Assembly: GCF_020184175.1 (NCBI RefSeq)
Contig: NC_065530.1
Coordinates: 20,561,260 to 20,625,259 of the forward strand
Length of the DNA: 64,000 nt
Direction: 5' to 3'
Source: Aphis gossypii
Lineage: Eukaryota; Arthropoda; Insecta; Hemiptera; Aphididae
Shown here: positions 13,201 through 25,115 of the stretch, piece after piece
Layout of the letters: each line of letters starts with the position of its first letter
How positions within the stretch are numbered: position 1 is the first letter of the stretch
Notes under the pieces: generated by a model
The model's input: only the letters and a program-made list of their open reading frames with translations
Databases searched by the model: none
What the model was told of the DNA's origin: nothing
Position numbers and translations under genes: made by a program

Positions 13201-13452
13201 TTACCATTCGGGTACGCCATTTATGGTAACAATTCCGCGTGATCGTTTTATGTCTGCGTAGTTATCATTGGGCATTATGAGACGTGTTTTGGGGATTCTA
13301 CGGTGAATAAAGAAGTGGTGGTACTGAAAGTCTGTCTTTATGATGCAATCAGTTTGATTACCACCAGTTTTCTCGTCGCGTATTCTAAACGTCGTTATGG
13401 GGAAACTTATTCTTCTACAATGGTTTTCTTGTTTGCGAAAGTCGCGACTCAT
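13201..13452 (-). other. unrecognised ORF, 83 codons, in a GC-richer patch
   Basis: The frame starts with an ATG (stop codon four codons upstream) and ends in TGGTAA-type context as GVPEW-stop. It begins MSRDFRKQENHCRRISF and has a strongly basic, hydrophilic composition. G+C is noticeably higher than in the surrounding intron, which argues against pure chance. No family is recognised. It lies inside the PKA-R1 intron on the same strand, downstream of the domain A exons, with no clear splice sites. It may be a transposon relic or a lineage-specific small ORF. Confidence 0.25.
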
Positions 13453-14211
13453 TAAGAACTTGAATTAATCGCAGTCGCTAAGTTATTTGGCCGTAAAATA
13501 ATTATACGATCTGTCGTTAAAAATTTTAATTTTTTTTTTCTGATTGCTGGGAATATTAATTATTATCGATGACGGTTTATAAAACCAAACTTTGGATAGA
13601 TTCGGAATATTATTAGTTTAATAGAAATTCACACCTATTTAGAATGATATAAAGTTCATAAAAATTTTATATTTGTCAGTAAACGACTTAATTAGCTTGA
13701 AAAAATCTATGTAGATGTGTTATGTTTATCATTAAATTATAATGTCAATGGTATAAATACTAATAAGCTCATATAAAATGAAAATAAATAAATTTAATTT
13801 ATTAATTGCCTTTTGGTTATTACTTATTTTTCATTATGTTGCATACGACGGAAAGTTTTTTTCCATTTTAATTAACATCAATTTTAAATTTAGTTTAAAC
13901 GCCTCACATTTACGAGTAAATAATACTACTAAGGACTATGGTTATCGGTTATCTCTATTTAAGACATTTTCCTAAATATTTTAGGATTAAAACTCATTTT
14001 ATGTTATGTATAGATCTACATATAACATATACAATACACATGATACATGTGTATATAAATATATAATGTATAATGTATAATGTATAAGTTATTACAACAG
14101 AAATACGATCCAAGTATGCGATGAACACTGGTTAATATTTATAAAATCAAGTGGTTTAATTTAATGTTGTAATTACATGTATAAAGGTCAGAAAATACCA
14201 ACTGCGCTTAC

Positions 14212-14431
14212 CTAGAATAGAGACGCGTGACAAGAATTCTTCATACATTTTCCTCTTTCGGATCGTCGACCCCATAAGTATTCTTCTGTAACTGTCTCGA
14301 TCCAAGCCCCAGAGCTTCATGTCAGTCTTAGCACGTACCGTGGCTGCTCTTGGTGTACCGTGGATCAAAGCCAGCTCTCCGAAACTTCCACCTTCGCCGA
14401 TCACTGTCACCAGTTCCGAATTTACGTACAC
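14212..14431 (-). CDS. Pka-R1: PKA-R1 exon: cAMP-binding cassette A
   Basis: This exon of 220 bp (73 codons plus one base) follows acceptor catgttttag and ends at donor CTAG|gtaagc. It starts VYVNSELVTVIGEGGSFG and holds phosphate-binding cassette A, FGELALIHGTPRAA. The Glu and Arg that contact the cAMP ribose and phosphate are present (residues 19 and 28 of the exon), so site A should be functional. It continues KLWGLDRDSYRRILMGST and KRKMYEEFLSRVSIL, the B/C helix linking the two cAMP domains. The last G combines with AG of the next exon to make Glu, giving SIL-E-SLDKWERL as in other RI proteins. Confidence 0.97.
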
Positions 14432-14574
14432 CTAAAACATGTAACACAGAGTGCGCAAGACTTAAATATTTTTCGTAATAATATTTACGTACAATATACA
14501 TAGACAGCTGGACAGAAAAAATACAAAATATCGAATCATGGGTGAAAATCTGTGAAGTGTTTAGGAAATCTTAC
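14432..14574 (-). other. PKA-R1 short intron (143 bp)
   Basis: This phase-0 intron has donor gtaaga and acceptor catgttttag. It is the only compact intron in the gene, splitting cAMP domain A after GEVE. It contains nothing else. Confidence 0.95.
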
Positions 14575-14775
14575 CTCGACTTCGCCAACATCAATAACAT
14601 AAAAATTGTCTCCCTCGTCACCCTGTTGAATAATAGATTCGCCCTGTAGAAATGTGACCGGGAACATTGCGTCGAATATGTCCGACCGTTCATTCTCGTC
14701 TAGATGAGAAAACAATATGTTTTTGGCGATTGCTTTCGATAAAGCCGCCATCGTTTTGTAATCTTTTGGTACTAC
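14575..14775 (-). CDS. Pka-R1: PKA-R1 exon: start of cAMP-binding domain A
   Basis: This exon of 201 bp (67 codons, phase 0 to 0) lies between acceptor atatatttcag and donor GAG|gtaaga. It reads VVPKDYKTMAALSKAI, then NILFSHLDENERSDIFDAMF and ends GDNFYVIDVGEVE. These are the N3A helices and first beta strands of the domain A jelly roll. KDYKTM, LFSHLDENERSDIFDAMF and IQQGDEGDNFYVID are nearly invariant among RI subunits. The ATG at MAALSK is internal, since conserved coding sequence continues upstream to the acceptor. It joins the next exon across only 143 bp, giving GEVE|VYVNSE, which matches the insect family. Confidence 0.97.
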
Positions 14776-17700
14776 CTGAAATATATCGAAGAAGCAAGAA
14801 TTATTTAAACGAACTGTAAGTTCCTACAATATTATTATATTCTACTTGTTCTATAACTCAAAAATGATAGTATTTATCGCTAAAAAAAAGAATTAGAAAA
14901 CAGCTATTTTGATATATTATGAATGAGGTATGGATATTATTCTAGAATCAAATAATTTGAATAGATATTTAATACGTTTTAAAAATAATAAAATATACTA
15001 AACTAAATTAAATTTTATATAGGAAGAATCAATAAGTATTAAAAATAATTTAATAAATTAACGAAGAAGTTGTGCAAATACCAAAATACGATATACATAT
15101 ATACTACGATGTTCTAATAAAATAATAACTTTCACTTCATCTTTATATAAAACGCGATATGTTTACTAAATATGTAAAAGGTTAATATGAAGGTTAGCTG
15201 TATCATGGATATTATAAAATGTAGTGTTACGTTATTTAGTTTATATTTTATAATAAGTTAATATATTTAAAATTTTTGTAAATATTTTTTCAGATAATAA
15301 TAATAAATAATAAATAATAGAAGTAAAACTTTAACCAGACAAAAATAATTCGTACTACAAAATGAATATCTTATAACGTACAATGATTTATATATATATA
15401 ATCTAATGCGTTAAATGTATACAAATAATACAATTTCAAGTTAACTTTTAATGAAAGTCAACGTGAATTGTTATAAATTGTACATCCTAAGACTATACAA
15501 GTAAGCTTAAAAATTTTCTAACATATCACTAAATATTTCAACTGAAAACTTATTCTTATCTAAGAATATTTATATAAATGAAAATCCAAGGTTTTTTAGT
15601 CTATCGTTTAACTTTTGCGAGTCATTAAAACGTTATAATAGTTATTGTAATAAAGGATCTCAAGTTTAACTCTAAAATAAATAGGTACAAAAATATCAGT
15701 TAAAACATAATACTAAACATTAAAGTTTATATACATTTTTGTAATTCACTGTTATTCATTAGGGTGATGTATAGAAAGCTGTTTAGTTGATTGTTTTTTG
15801 TTCATACTTTTTTCAAACGGCTGTGTTATCAAAGTAAACTCGTCTATTGTATGTATAGTACAGATAGTTTCTAAAATATTAGTACCATTAAAGAAGAAAA
15901 CATGTTTTTGTGTTGCTGCCTACGTAACGTCATAATAAATTGTGAAAGCTTAGAGCCCACTATGGTTAAGGTTTACAAAAAGGGGAAAAACAAAATGAAA
16001 TAAGCCGAAATAAAAAAAAAGTTTTTTTTTTTATTCATAACACCATAATTTAAGAGTTGGCATTTCTGGAGAACTGGGGTGACATACTGACACTTCATAA
16101 ATGTTTTTTATGAGAACAAAACTATTTTTTATGACACTTTTATGCAGTATATTTAATTCCAATTCTCCCAACAGTAAAACATACTGAACGGTCATAATAT
16201 AATATATAATATTTGTGTATCGATCTCATTAAAAAGTAACGTTCTTAACCAATTATTAAAAAATATAATATAAATAAGTGATTTTATATATTTTGAACCT
16301 GATTTTAAATCAATTATAAATGTAATAATTGTTTATATATTTACGTTAAAAATTAAAAAATAGATTTAAATGATTAACATATTATATCTGTGTGAATCGT
16401 GTACATTGTTAATTTAGAATTTTAGTTAGTTTAAATATAATTCTCATCACTGTGTCGTAAAAAATACATAGAATATGTAATTTTTAAATTATATTTTAAA
16501 GGAAATATATTTTAATTATCTTAAAGGTTATTAAAATTATTAGGTCTCATTTTAGAAATTAATTCTTAATTGTTTAGCTTCAGTTGTTAGTATTTGAAAC
16601 AATAACATATAAGTGCAATAAGGGGTTGGTTGAATGGTAGACTTAAGTTTTAATTTCAGAAAGTTTCAAAACCTGTGTAGGAGGAATACTGTATAAATTC
16701 GAAAGAATTATATATCTTGAATTTAGATATTTTCATTTATTTTTTGTTTTTTTAATTTAAAATAACAACAAATTAATTTGTTACTGGATTAAACTGCATT
16801 TAAATACAATTTAATTATTGTACTATGTTAAAAAGTCTTACAAACGAATTTAGTAACATTAAAGCTCACTTTTTATTTTAATATTTATAGTTTTATTTTT
16901 ATTTTTAACAAATATCCAGAATCTTAAAAATGTGTAACTGAATTTTTAATTTGTTCAAACAAATTTACAGTGGGTGAGAACATTTATTTTGTGTAAATAT
17001 AACACGATATGAATTTATGTTATTATATACTCATTTGGTTGTTTCAAAAGTAGGTAGTATAATATACACATCAATAAACAAATTCTAAAAAGTTACAAAA
17101 TTAAAATAATAAATTATTATTTTAATATATTAAATAAAAACAATACCTATTCATAATAAGTTATGAAATTAAGACATCAATAAAAACACATAAGTGAACT
17201 TAGATAGTTTTAAAATCTTAAAATTTGAAATAAATAGGTTTATACATTTTATTTTAATGCGAATTCTTGGTTTTGACGAAGTAGAATTTAAAGATGCTTA
17301 TATGTCACACGCATGGAAAACAAACACAACAAAATTATAAATTATTATAAACAACCGTTATATTTAATATAATATTTTAAAATCATATTAATTTTCGATT
17401 TCAAATTATTTTAAGATTAATTATATACAATTAATATTTATTTACATTAATCGTAGATAATTTAATACTGGTTTTGATTTCAATTGAGTTAACAAAGTTA
17501 AAAATTTAAAAAATATAAAGAATTATATCTCTTATATGAATATTATTTATTTGTGTAGCATTAGAACAAGTATGATACTTTCACTCTCAAAGTAAAATAA
17601 TAATAATAAAAAATACCAACCATCTTAATATAGTTGACCTTTGATATTACTTTAACAATTATTATTACTTATCATGCGAATGGGTAATATTAGAATGTGA

Positions 17701-18597
17701 AATGAGGTTATAATAGCCTGCAAATACCAATGAGTTATTATAAACATTGGTCACTAGGTAATAAGGTATAATAAGAACTATAAAACCAATACAATTTTAT
17801 GATCTTAATAATTGATCAAAGATTTCAAACACCGTTAAAATAGATCTTCAAATTAATTTATTTTTATGATATTTTTACACGATTAACTTTTTTTTCCTTC
17901 GATATAATAATAATAATAATACTATTCCAAATGCAAAACACTGACTCTCGTAATATCCTTGAGAGTAAAATCCTTCATAGCCAGTGTTCTGTATTACGAA
18001 TCTCGTAGATTATTAATTATAGTACATTAAATTTTAAACAGGAAAAAATACATTCACAAATTATGTTTACTGTTATAAGACGTACACAAATAAAATTTTG
18101 ATAGATGCGTTAACAAGACCGATAAAATTTTACGAGTATTTATGATGCACATGTTTCGTTAAATATTTAAAATATAGTTTTGAATATTAAATGAGTCGAG
18201 TCAGATATCGCAATATGTTTTACGTATATGGGTATAATTAAACCGAAATAATTAATCCTATAGTACATTTTTTTATTTTTTTTTATAGCAATATTTAATG
18301 TGATCAACAATTTCTAAATACTCGACCTAATACTCACTGCTACAACATATAAATGTACTCTCCTAGTATATTATACAGAATTAAATATAATAATTTATCT
18401 TGTGGTATTCACGAGGTACGCACAAATACCAGAGACATTTATTTGACTGTCATCATTTTACCAGTTCAAATTCCTAGTGACAAAACCGAGTCTGCTAGTA
18501 CGGACGACGTCATAATAAAATAACGTACAAACGGTTTCCCTTTTTTTTTTTTTTTTTTTTAACGCGTTTAAGCATCTTAACGTCGTGCTCAACTCAC
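14776..18597 (-). other. PKA-R1 intron, 3.8 kb
   Basis: A+T-rich throughout. A T run of about 20 at 18541-18560 lies just inside the donor of the pseudosubstrate exon. No exon, transposon terminus or RNA gene was recognised. Confidence 0.6.
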
Positions 18598-18762
18598 TTT
18601 CTTGACATAGCTAGTAGCTTCTTCTTCAGAAACGTGCTCAGCCGATATGCCACCTCTTCGCCGGATCGATTGTTGGACGTGACTCGCAGGACCCGACGTT
18701 GGTGCTGACTGGAAGAACTCATCTGTTTCTCCATGTTGGCTGTCGCTTCCCTGCTCTTGTTC
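18598..18762 (-). CDS. Pka-R1: PKA-R1 exon: linker and pseudosubstrate inhibitor site
   Basis: This exon of 165 bp (55 codons, phase 0 to 0) follows acceptor ttttttcacgcag and ends at donor AAA|gtgagt. It encodes a polar, probably disordered linker (starts EQEQGSDSQHGETDEF), then RRRGGISAE at residues 34-42 of the exon, and ends ATSYVKK. RRRGGIS is the type I pseudosubstrate: basic residues that bind the catalytic cleft, with Gly where a substrate would have Ser. This non-phosphorylatable residue separates RI from RII, which carries Ser there. The following SAE...EEATSYVKK matches the conserved RI stretch leading into domain A. The clear upstream acceptor shows that this is not the first exon; the upstream exon may be 52853-52867 or a distal docking-domain exon. 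Confidence 0.93.
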
Positions 18763-20559
18763 CTGCGTGAAAAAAAGGGTTAAGAAAAAATGTAATTTTA
18801 AAAATTAATTGAGAAATGTAAAACTCGCGTGCGTTTTATTGTTAGTTTAGAGACCGAGATAACGCTATAGACGAACGCACTAAAAATCCATATTAATGTC
18901 ACCCATAACAAAATTAATTAATGTCTAGGAATTATGTAAGAAAAAGATCATTATAATTGTTGAAATTTCTTAAATTATTTTTAAAATCAATATATTTTAT
19001 TAAAATATTTTAAATATTTTATTATGTACAAATACAAAATATGAAATGTGATACTATAAATTTTAAATAAAAAAAAAACTATAAATAATAAACAATTATC
19101 TAAGAATGCACTTGAAAATAAATTTTTGTTTAAATTTAGATGTTGGTTAACTAAATATTTAGATAGACAAGTATTTGTCTAAGTCTTAGATACTTTTAAA
19201 AAAAGGCATCACTAATTCAACATCCCCGAGTCTTTAATTATTATGAATTATATCATAAGCATATAGCACGAAGGACACAATAATCCACAATGGTTTAGGT
19301 ATAATTCAGTAGCATACAAATATTAAGTGTGTAGTTAAATGAAAACGCTACAAGTCTTATATACATATTATAAATAAAAATAATATAATAATAATATGTA
19401 ATATATACTACATAGATACTCTCTAACCACGTGACTCCCACGTTCGGTACATATACTATATTATGATGCGTTTATTATGTTTTTCGGTCGATCGACTGAC
19501 ATCAAATAAAAAAATTGTTTACCCTATATAATATTTAAGTCAATAAACAGTGTACTAAACATGTGTGAAAAGAGTCAAAGGGTTTAATATATAATCGATG
19601 TTACGCATAATCATACGTTGGTTAACAGAGGGGAAATAATTATGTCGGAACAAGCATTTAATTTTGTTTTATAGTAAATTGTAATAATATTATGTTGAAA
19701 TAAAAACCATTAAGTACGTAACTTACGTTTTATTTTTATTTATACCATAAAATGTTCCCTTCTTCGACTACTATACGTGTTTATGTGTTTATTAATCCGA
19801 TGTTTACTTAAATTCAATTGCAAAACATTAGTATGATGATTACCATCGAATTTTAACGTTTTTACAAGTAAAGTAATTACATATCGACCTACTTTAGGTA
19901 TATTAAATTTAAAATTATAGATAGATAATTAGTCTCTGTATTTATTTTTTCTAGCATCGATTGGAAACCGTAATATTTTTATTAAAATATGTAAATAACT
20001 TTAAGTTTTTTATATAAAAGTAATTTTTAAGCAAACGATAGAAATACTCTTACTATTCAGTAACCTGCAAAACCTCGTTCGCGTATAATGTCATAATCAG
20101 AAAGATAATGTATATTTTAAACAAACTAATATTAGTTTATTTGGTTATATAACCAAATAAAAAAGGTATAAATAAGGCTGAGAAAATTAAACGATGATTT
20201 ATGATATTTAGAGAATTAACTCACAAGTTTTAGTATAAAATAAATATACATAAAAACAATTCATTATTTTGAAATTGTACACAGCCTAAATTACATTATA
20301 AAAATTGGTTTTTTTTACAATATATCGTATAAAGCTTATTGAATTAGTTCATTACGAATAAAAACAACCAACAAATTGAAAACTACTTATTTCTTTAAAA
20401 ATAAGTATTTTTCATAAATCTACTGATCAATTTTACGATATAAGACGGATTTAATTTTATTGATCGTATAACGATATAAAAACACTGCAAACACCATAAA
20501 CGAAAATAGATTTAAGGCGAGATTAACTACACAAATGTAAAAAAAAAAAATAATCTCAA
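18763..20559 (-). other. PKA-R1 large intron, segment nearest exon 2
   Basis: A+T-rich sequence with no exon recognised. It contains the overlapping perfect palindromes at 20123-20161. Searches for the dimerisation/docking exon (Arg-Glu-Cys-Glu, then Cys-Ile-Val-Gln-Leu-Cys) were negative here. Confidence 0.5.
20136..20161. repeat. 26-bp perfect palindrome overlapping a second 16-bp palindrome
   Basis: tttatttggttat is followed directly by its reverse complement, giving 26 bp with no spacer. It overlaps aaactaatattagttt (20123-20138), also a perfect palindrome. It could be a cruciform-prone site or the junction of a small inverted duplication. Confidence 0.8.
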
Positions 20560-21060
20560 AATTCAAAGAACGTTCTCATGTTTTTTCAGTTTACGTATTT
20601 CAGTATTAATACGATGAAAACAACAAAGAAGAACAACAAGAGTAAAGGAAAAACATTCACAAATCCGACCGTGGAAAATATTCATATCGCGTGTTAGAGC
20701 GCATTCGATGTTAAAATAAGAAAAGTGGTCGTTGTTGGTCGATGGCGGCGAGGCGATAAAAAACGCGAAATAAGGACTCATATAAAAACAGACTAGTGGA
20801 GTAGAGGCAAATCGAATATACAATATAAAGGACTAAAGAAGACGAAACCCAAAAGGAAACGCTGAGCCGGAGACAAAAATAAGAAAAAATAAGAATATGG
20901 TTTTGGCCACGCCGAGATCCGTCACGAGAAATGCAATAAGCAAATCGTCGCCGTTGCCGAGGTGATCCGCCGCTGAACCATATTCTATATATTATTATTA
21001 TTATTTTATACGTCCATCCGTCGAGTGGAATGTCTGATCTCAAATTCGTACACGTTTTCG
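20560..21060 (-). promoter_or_regulatory. GC-richer island, candidate alternative promoter/5' exon
   Basis: About 500 bp with raised G+C and CpG (ggcggcgaggcg, cgccgttgccgagg) lie 1.8 kb upstream of the pseudosubstrate exon. The long minus frames here start at TTG, are rich in hydrophobic residues and match no family. I found no ATG plus phase-0 donor, so coding use is unsupported. A 5' UTR or internal promoter for PKA-R1 is possible. Confidence 0.25.
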
Positions 21061-24000
21061 GGACGTGGGTTTATAATGTAATATTTTGGCGTCAAGGAGG
21101 CATTATGGTACATTTATACGTATATATATATATAAATGCGTATTTATTATACACAGAGCGTAGTGTCTTGAAGTTTTACCTATGTAAGTACAGAGTTAAA
21201 AGTGAGCGCGTGGAATATTTCGATAAATAAAATTTTCAACTATAAGTGACGCACTCTGTATACACAAATAGCAAATGACAAGACGGATGGTCAGTATTTC
21301 GGAAGTACCGATATAGGGTCAAGGAAAGAGAGGAGAACAAGGGTAAAGGCTGCAGCGATAAATAACATCGGTCATTCATTTTTCATTACTAGCGATAGGT
21401 ACATTTAATACACCACATCATATTTTATATCTACAAATAACAGACGACCTTATTTTACAACTATCCCATCAGCATATTTATGATGTGAAATATATTTATC
21501 GATATTAGTATTATGCTCAGGGACAATCAAAAGAGCTTTATATTATTATAATATTACAAAAAAAAAAAGAACAACGAAGCGTTCCATCAAAACTTTTATA
21601 CAGGACGAATTAAAATGGGCATATTTTGCACCCTCTTCAAAATCGGTTGTACTGCCGTCTGTGTTACTTTGTGACAGAGGGTGCTTTGCATCTATTTCTC
21701 GACCGAACAGCATTGTTGTAATTTCGGCCTCTGGGGCACTTCCGGAAGTTTCTTCGGGAGGAAGAACAAATATTATGATAATAATAATAATTTATTATGA
21801 CCCAATTTCCGGGGGTCATCGTATACTTCTCTTGGAGTGTATACTTCCACGTGCAGTTTTAGCGGAAAAATTACAATCGTTCGATTATACAACTATATAT
21901 AGTTTATGTATACGTAAATGTAAACTGTTTGACAAGGCGATGTACTCCACACACGCATACGAAATATTCACATAAACCACTCCATTCTTATCGCCTGCAC
22001 ATATTATATACCCTTGTCGGGCACGTATTGCATAGTACCTAGGTACTTAAAATATGTGTACAGGATTTTATATTATGTAACGCTATTACGATCGTGCGGA
22101 GTCGGCACCAAGTGTCATCTCCCGCTTTGTTGTGTATAAGTATTTTTCCACAACGCATATTATTACAAGTGATAAAAAAAATCACGACGTCGTATCGGAA
22201 TCGAAACAATAACGGAATAAAAAAAAATCGGACTTTAGTACCTTTATAGAAAAAACTCATATAAATGTTAATGTTTTTTGTTCAATTAAAATGCAGTCAT
22301 GAAGATACTGCGTATTCTTGAAGTGTCGAAGTATTATGAATTGTGATTTTTTTGTAAAAGTATTAGGCGCCTATGTTATATTATAATTTACAGAAAATAA
22401 TACCAAAGGGGTAGTTTATATATGCCTATAATAAATTTAGAAGTATGATATTGTGATATAATTAACAAATGATCGCTTACATAAATTGATAAAAAAAAAT
22501 TATTTACACGAATAATTAATAACGTTTATTAGTTCGATCCTTTCGTAAAGACAAAACTAAAAATATGGCAGAAAGAAATTTATACTAAAACAATATACCA
22601 GCTGACACGCATTTTTTTTTTAAAAAAACTTAACTTAAATTTGATGAATAACAGTTATCTATTGTAAAAAAAATGTAGTATTTTAATTACTTTAAATTTA
22701 GTATATTATTATAATAAAATGTAACAAGCTTACAGTAATATAAAATACAGGATAATCAACATTTTTCAGTTCCAAAGTTAAAAATATATGTATATTTTTT
22801 TTAAATTTTAAAATCTAGGTCGTTTCAATGGATATATCACGTTTATATCTTTATTATAATATTTATATAAAATGAAATATATTTATTCATTAATCATGTA
22901 GTTTTTGAACGGTGACCTTCGAATTCTAGTAAAATATAGCTTTAAACTATAATTGTGAGATCATTTTCTTATTATTATACCAAATTATTATTATTCAACA
23001 CAATGTATTAATAAAATTGATAAATCAACACACTTTTTTTAAATTTAGTTAAATCTATAGTTAAACATAGTTGGTAAATTGTTCAAATTAAAATTTGTTT
23101 TGTTCATATTTTTTACAAATATATATAGGTAAAATAGCAATTTATTGTCAGATGGAAAAAGCAGAGTAAAATTAGAAATTGAAAAATAAATGGAAATTTG
23201 ATTGCAGTGTACAATAAATTATAATACATAATATATTATAGGTAGGTATATTAAATTGATGTATACATTTTTATACGTGTTTATCATTTTTTAATTGTTA
23301 TACTTTGAGAAAAGTATGAAATTCGATCAAACTATATAATAAGTTTAAAAAAAATGTTAAAATGAGATAAAAAGGTTTTGCAAGTTTTGCTTAGTTCAAA
23401 AATGATCCTCGTACAGTTGATTTATGGGAATAATAATTTATAAGCAAGGTTATAGGAGTTGCATGATATTACATAAATATATTATATTGTGTTATTTAAA
23501 ATTCGAAAATAAATTTTAAATGCTTTGATAGCTTTTAAAATATTATAAATGCCTACGTCATAACAAATGTAAGCTTAACCTCGCGCGTCATATGAGCTAA
23601 AAAAAAAAACAAACAAATTTATCACAGTGGAAAGCATTATAATCAAATATTAATGTGAGCATGCCAAACGTAGGCGCTGTTTGAAAAGAAACCAAATAAA
23701 ATAGCTATAATATACACGAAAATAATGATTAGAAACAAATACATATACAACATACCTACATATTATATTGTGTTGTAAGAAATAAACAAAATGTTTTTGT
23801 AACATTTTACGACAAAGGTTTTAAATATTTGATAATAATATAACAAATGACACGGTCAATACTGTACTTTAAAGTAGAATTCGTTAAAACTTAAAGGTTT
23901 TATATACACTTTTTTAGGAAAGCTTTAAAAATGTTAACATGTGTAAAAATAAAAATGAACGATATATAACATTGACAACTGCTACATTATTATTTATTAA

Positions 24001-25090
24001 GATTTAAGTTACTACGTTACTAAGTTGCGTGATTTGAAATAGAACAAGAAAAGTGTGTATTTTAGCTCCACCTTCACGATCAACGCAGTAAAATGTAGAC
24101 GAGTGAGAACTAAAAACTTGCAAAGAAAATAAAACTGTGTAACGGTTTATGAACATTATACATTAATGTTAATAATAATTATGCAATGAATAAAAACTTA
24201 AAATGTTATTTGCTAGTTTAATACGCAGATAAGAATTTATGCAAACCATAAATAAATAAATACTTTTACAATAACTTTTTACAAGTTTTATCTTAATTTA
24301 ATTTAGCACGATGGGAATACAATATGATTGTACAGATGGTAATTGCGTAAAAGAATAATTTTAAAAAAAGTAATAAATAATAAAAAAAAAAAATAAATTT
24401 ATGTAAACACACCTTCTGTAGGTGCTATAACTATTCATGAAAGTCTATATGGTTTAGAAACTATCTAAATTATAAAACGAGTGTTGGGCGTTGGTCTCGA
24501 ATGGGTATCTACGAAAATAGAAGTTATAAAATTTGTTTTTTTTTTACTTACAATTTTTGTTTTTGACCCTTTAAAGTTTTTCAACTTTTATTCATTACAG
24601 TTATTTCTAAACTTTGAAATGTTACAATTTAAGATTACAACTGAAACTATATAAAATATAAAGCTGCGGTATTGTTACCAAACAAAGTGAAAATGGTTTA
24701 ATCATAGAACAGAATACAAAATGCAAAACTTTTATACAACCTTTTTAATTAAAAATACGAATACATGTATTAATGTATTATATTAATAGTTTATAACAAT
24801 ATGTTTTAGATAAAAAAATCAAATCTACTCTAGATCAATTATAATAGAAGAACTTGGTGGGAAATAATATTGATGTTGATGGAACCTTTTGCTTTTTCTG
24901 CGAAAAATTCATATACTTATACGCTTAAGTATTTTTTCGTATATATATATTGGTATACAAGTGGAGAAAGAAAACTACAAGAAAATCGATTTGTGTAGTG
25001 TCCGGCTGACGTGGGTCGAAAAGAAGATTGATAAATAACGTTACCCACCACACTTATGCACAATATAAAAATCTTAGAAATACTTACTTA

Positions 25091-25115
25091 CACACACAAA
25101 CACACGCGCGCGCGC
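25091..25115. repeat. (CA)n-(CG)n microsatellite
   Basis: cacacacaaacacacg runs into cgcgcgcgc. The alternating purine-pyrimidine tract is potentially Z-DNA forming. Confidence 0.85.

Larger units (their letters stand above)
5391..14211 (-). other. PKA-R1 intron, 8.8 kb
   Basis: Mostly A+T-rich sequence with homopolymer runs, including a 24-A run at 5609-5632. It contains a possible Helitron-like patch (about 11380-11900), a solo end of the TA-flanked element family (12925-13015) and an unrecognised minus-strand ORF (13201-13452). Two plus-strand exon-like segments lie at 8063-8120 and 12593-12655. The short frames at 5995-6379, 10146-10346 and 11059-11292 are low-complexity A+T translations and look like chance. 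Confidence 0.6.

Noticed and set aside
22956..22967. tgagatcatttt, identical to the first 12 bases of the bantam microRNA
   Set aside because: The match stops after 12 bases and no complementary arm forms a hairpin nearby.
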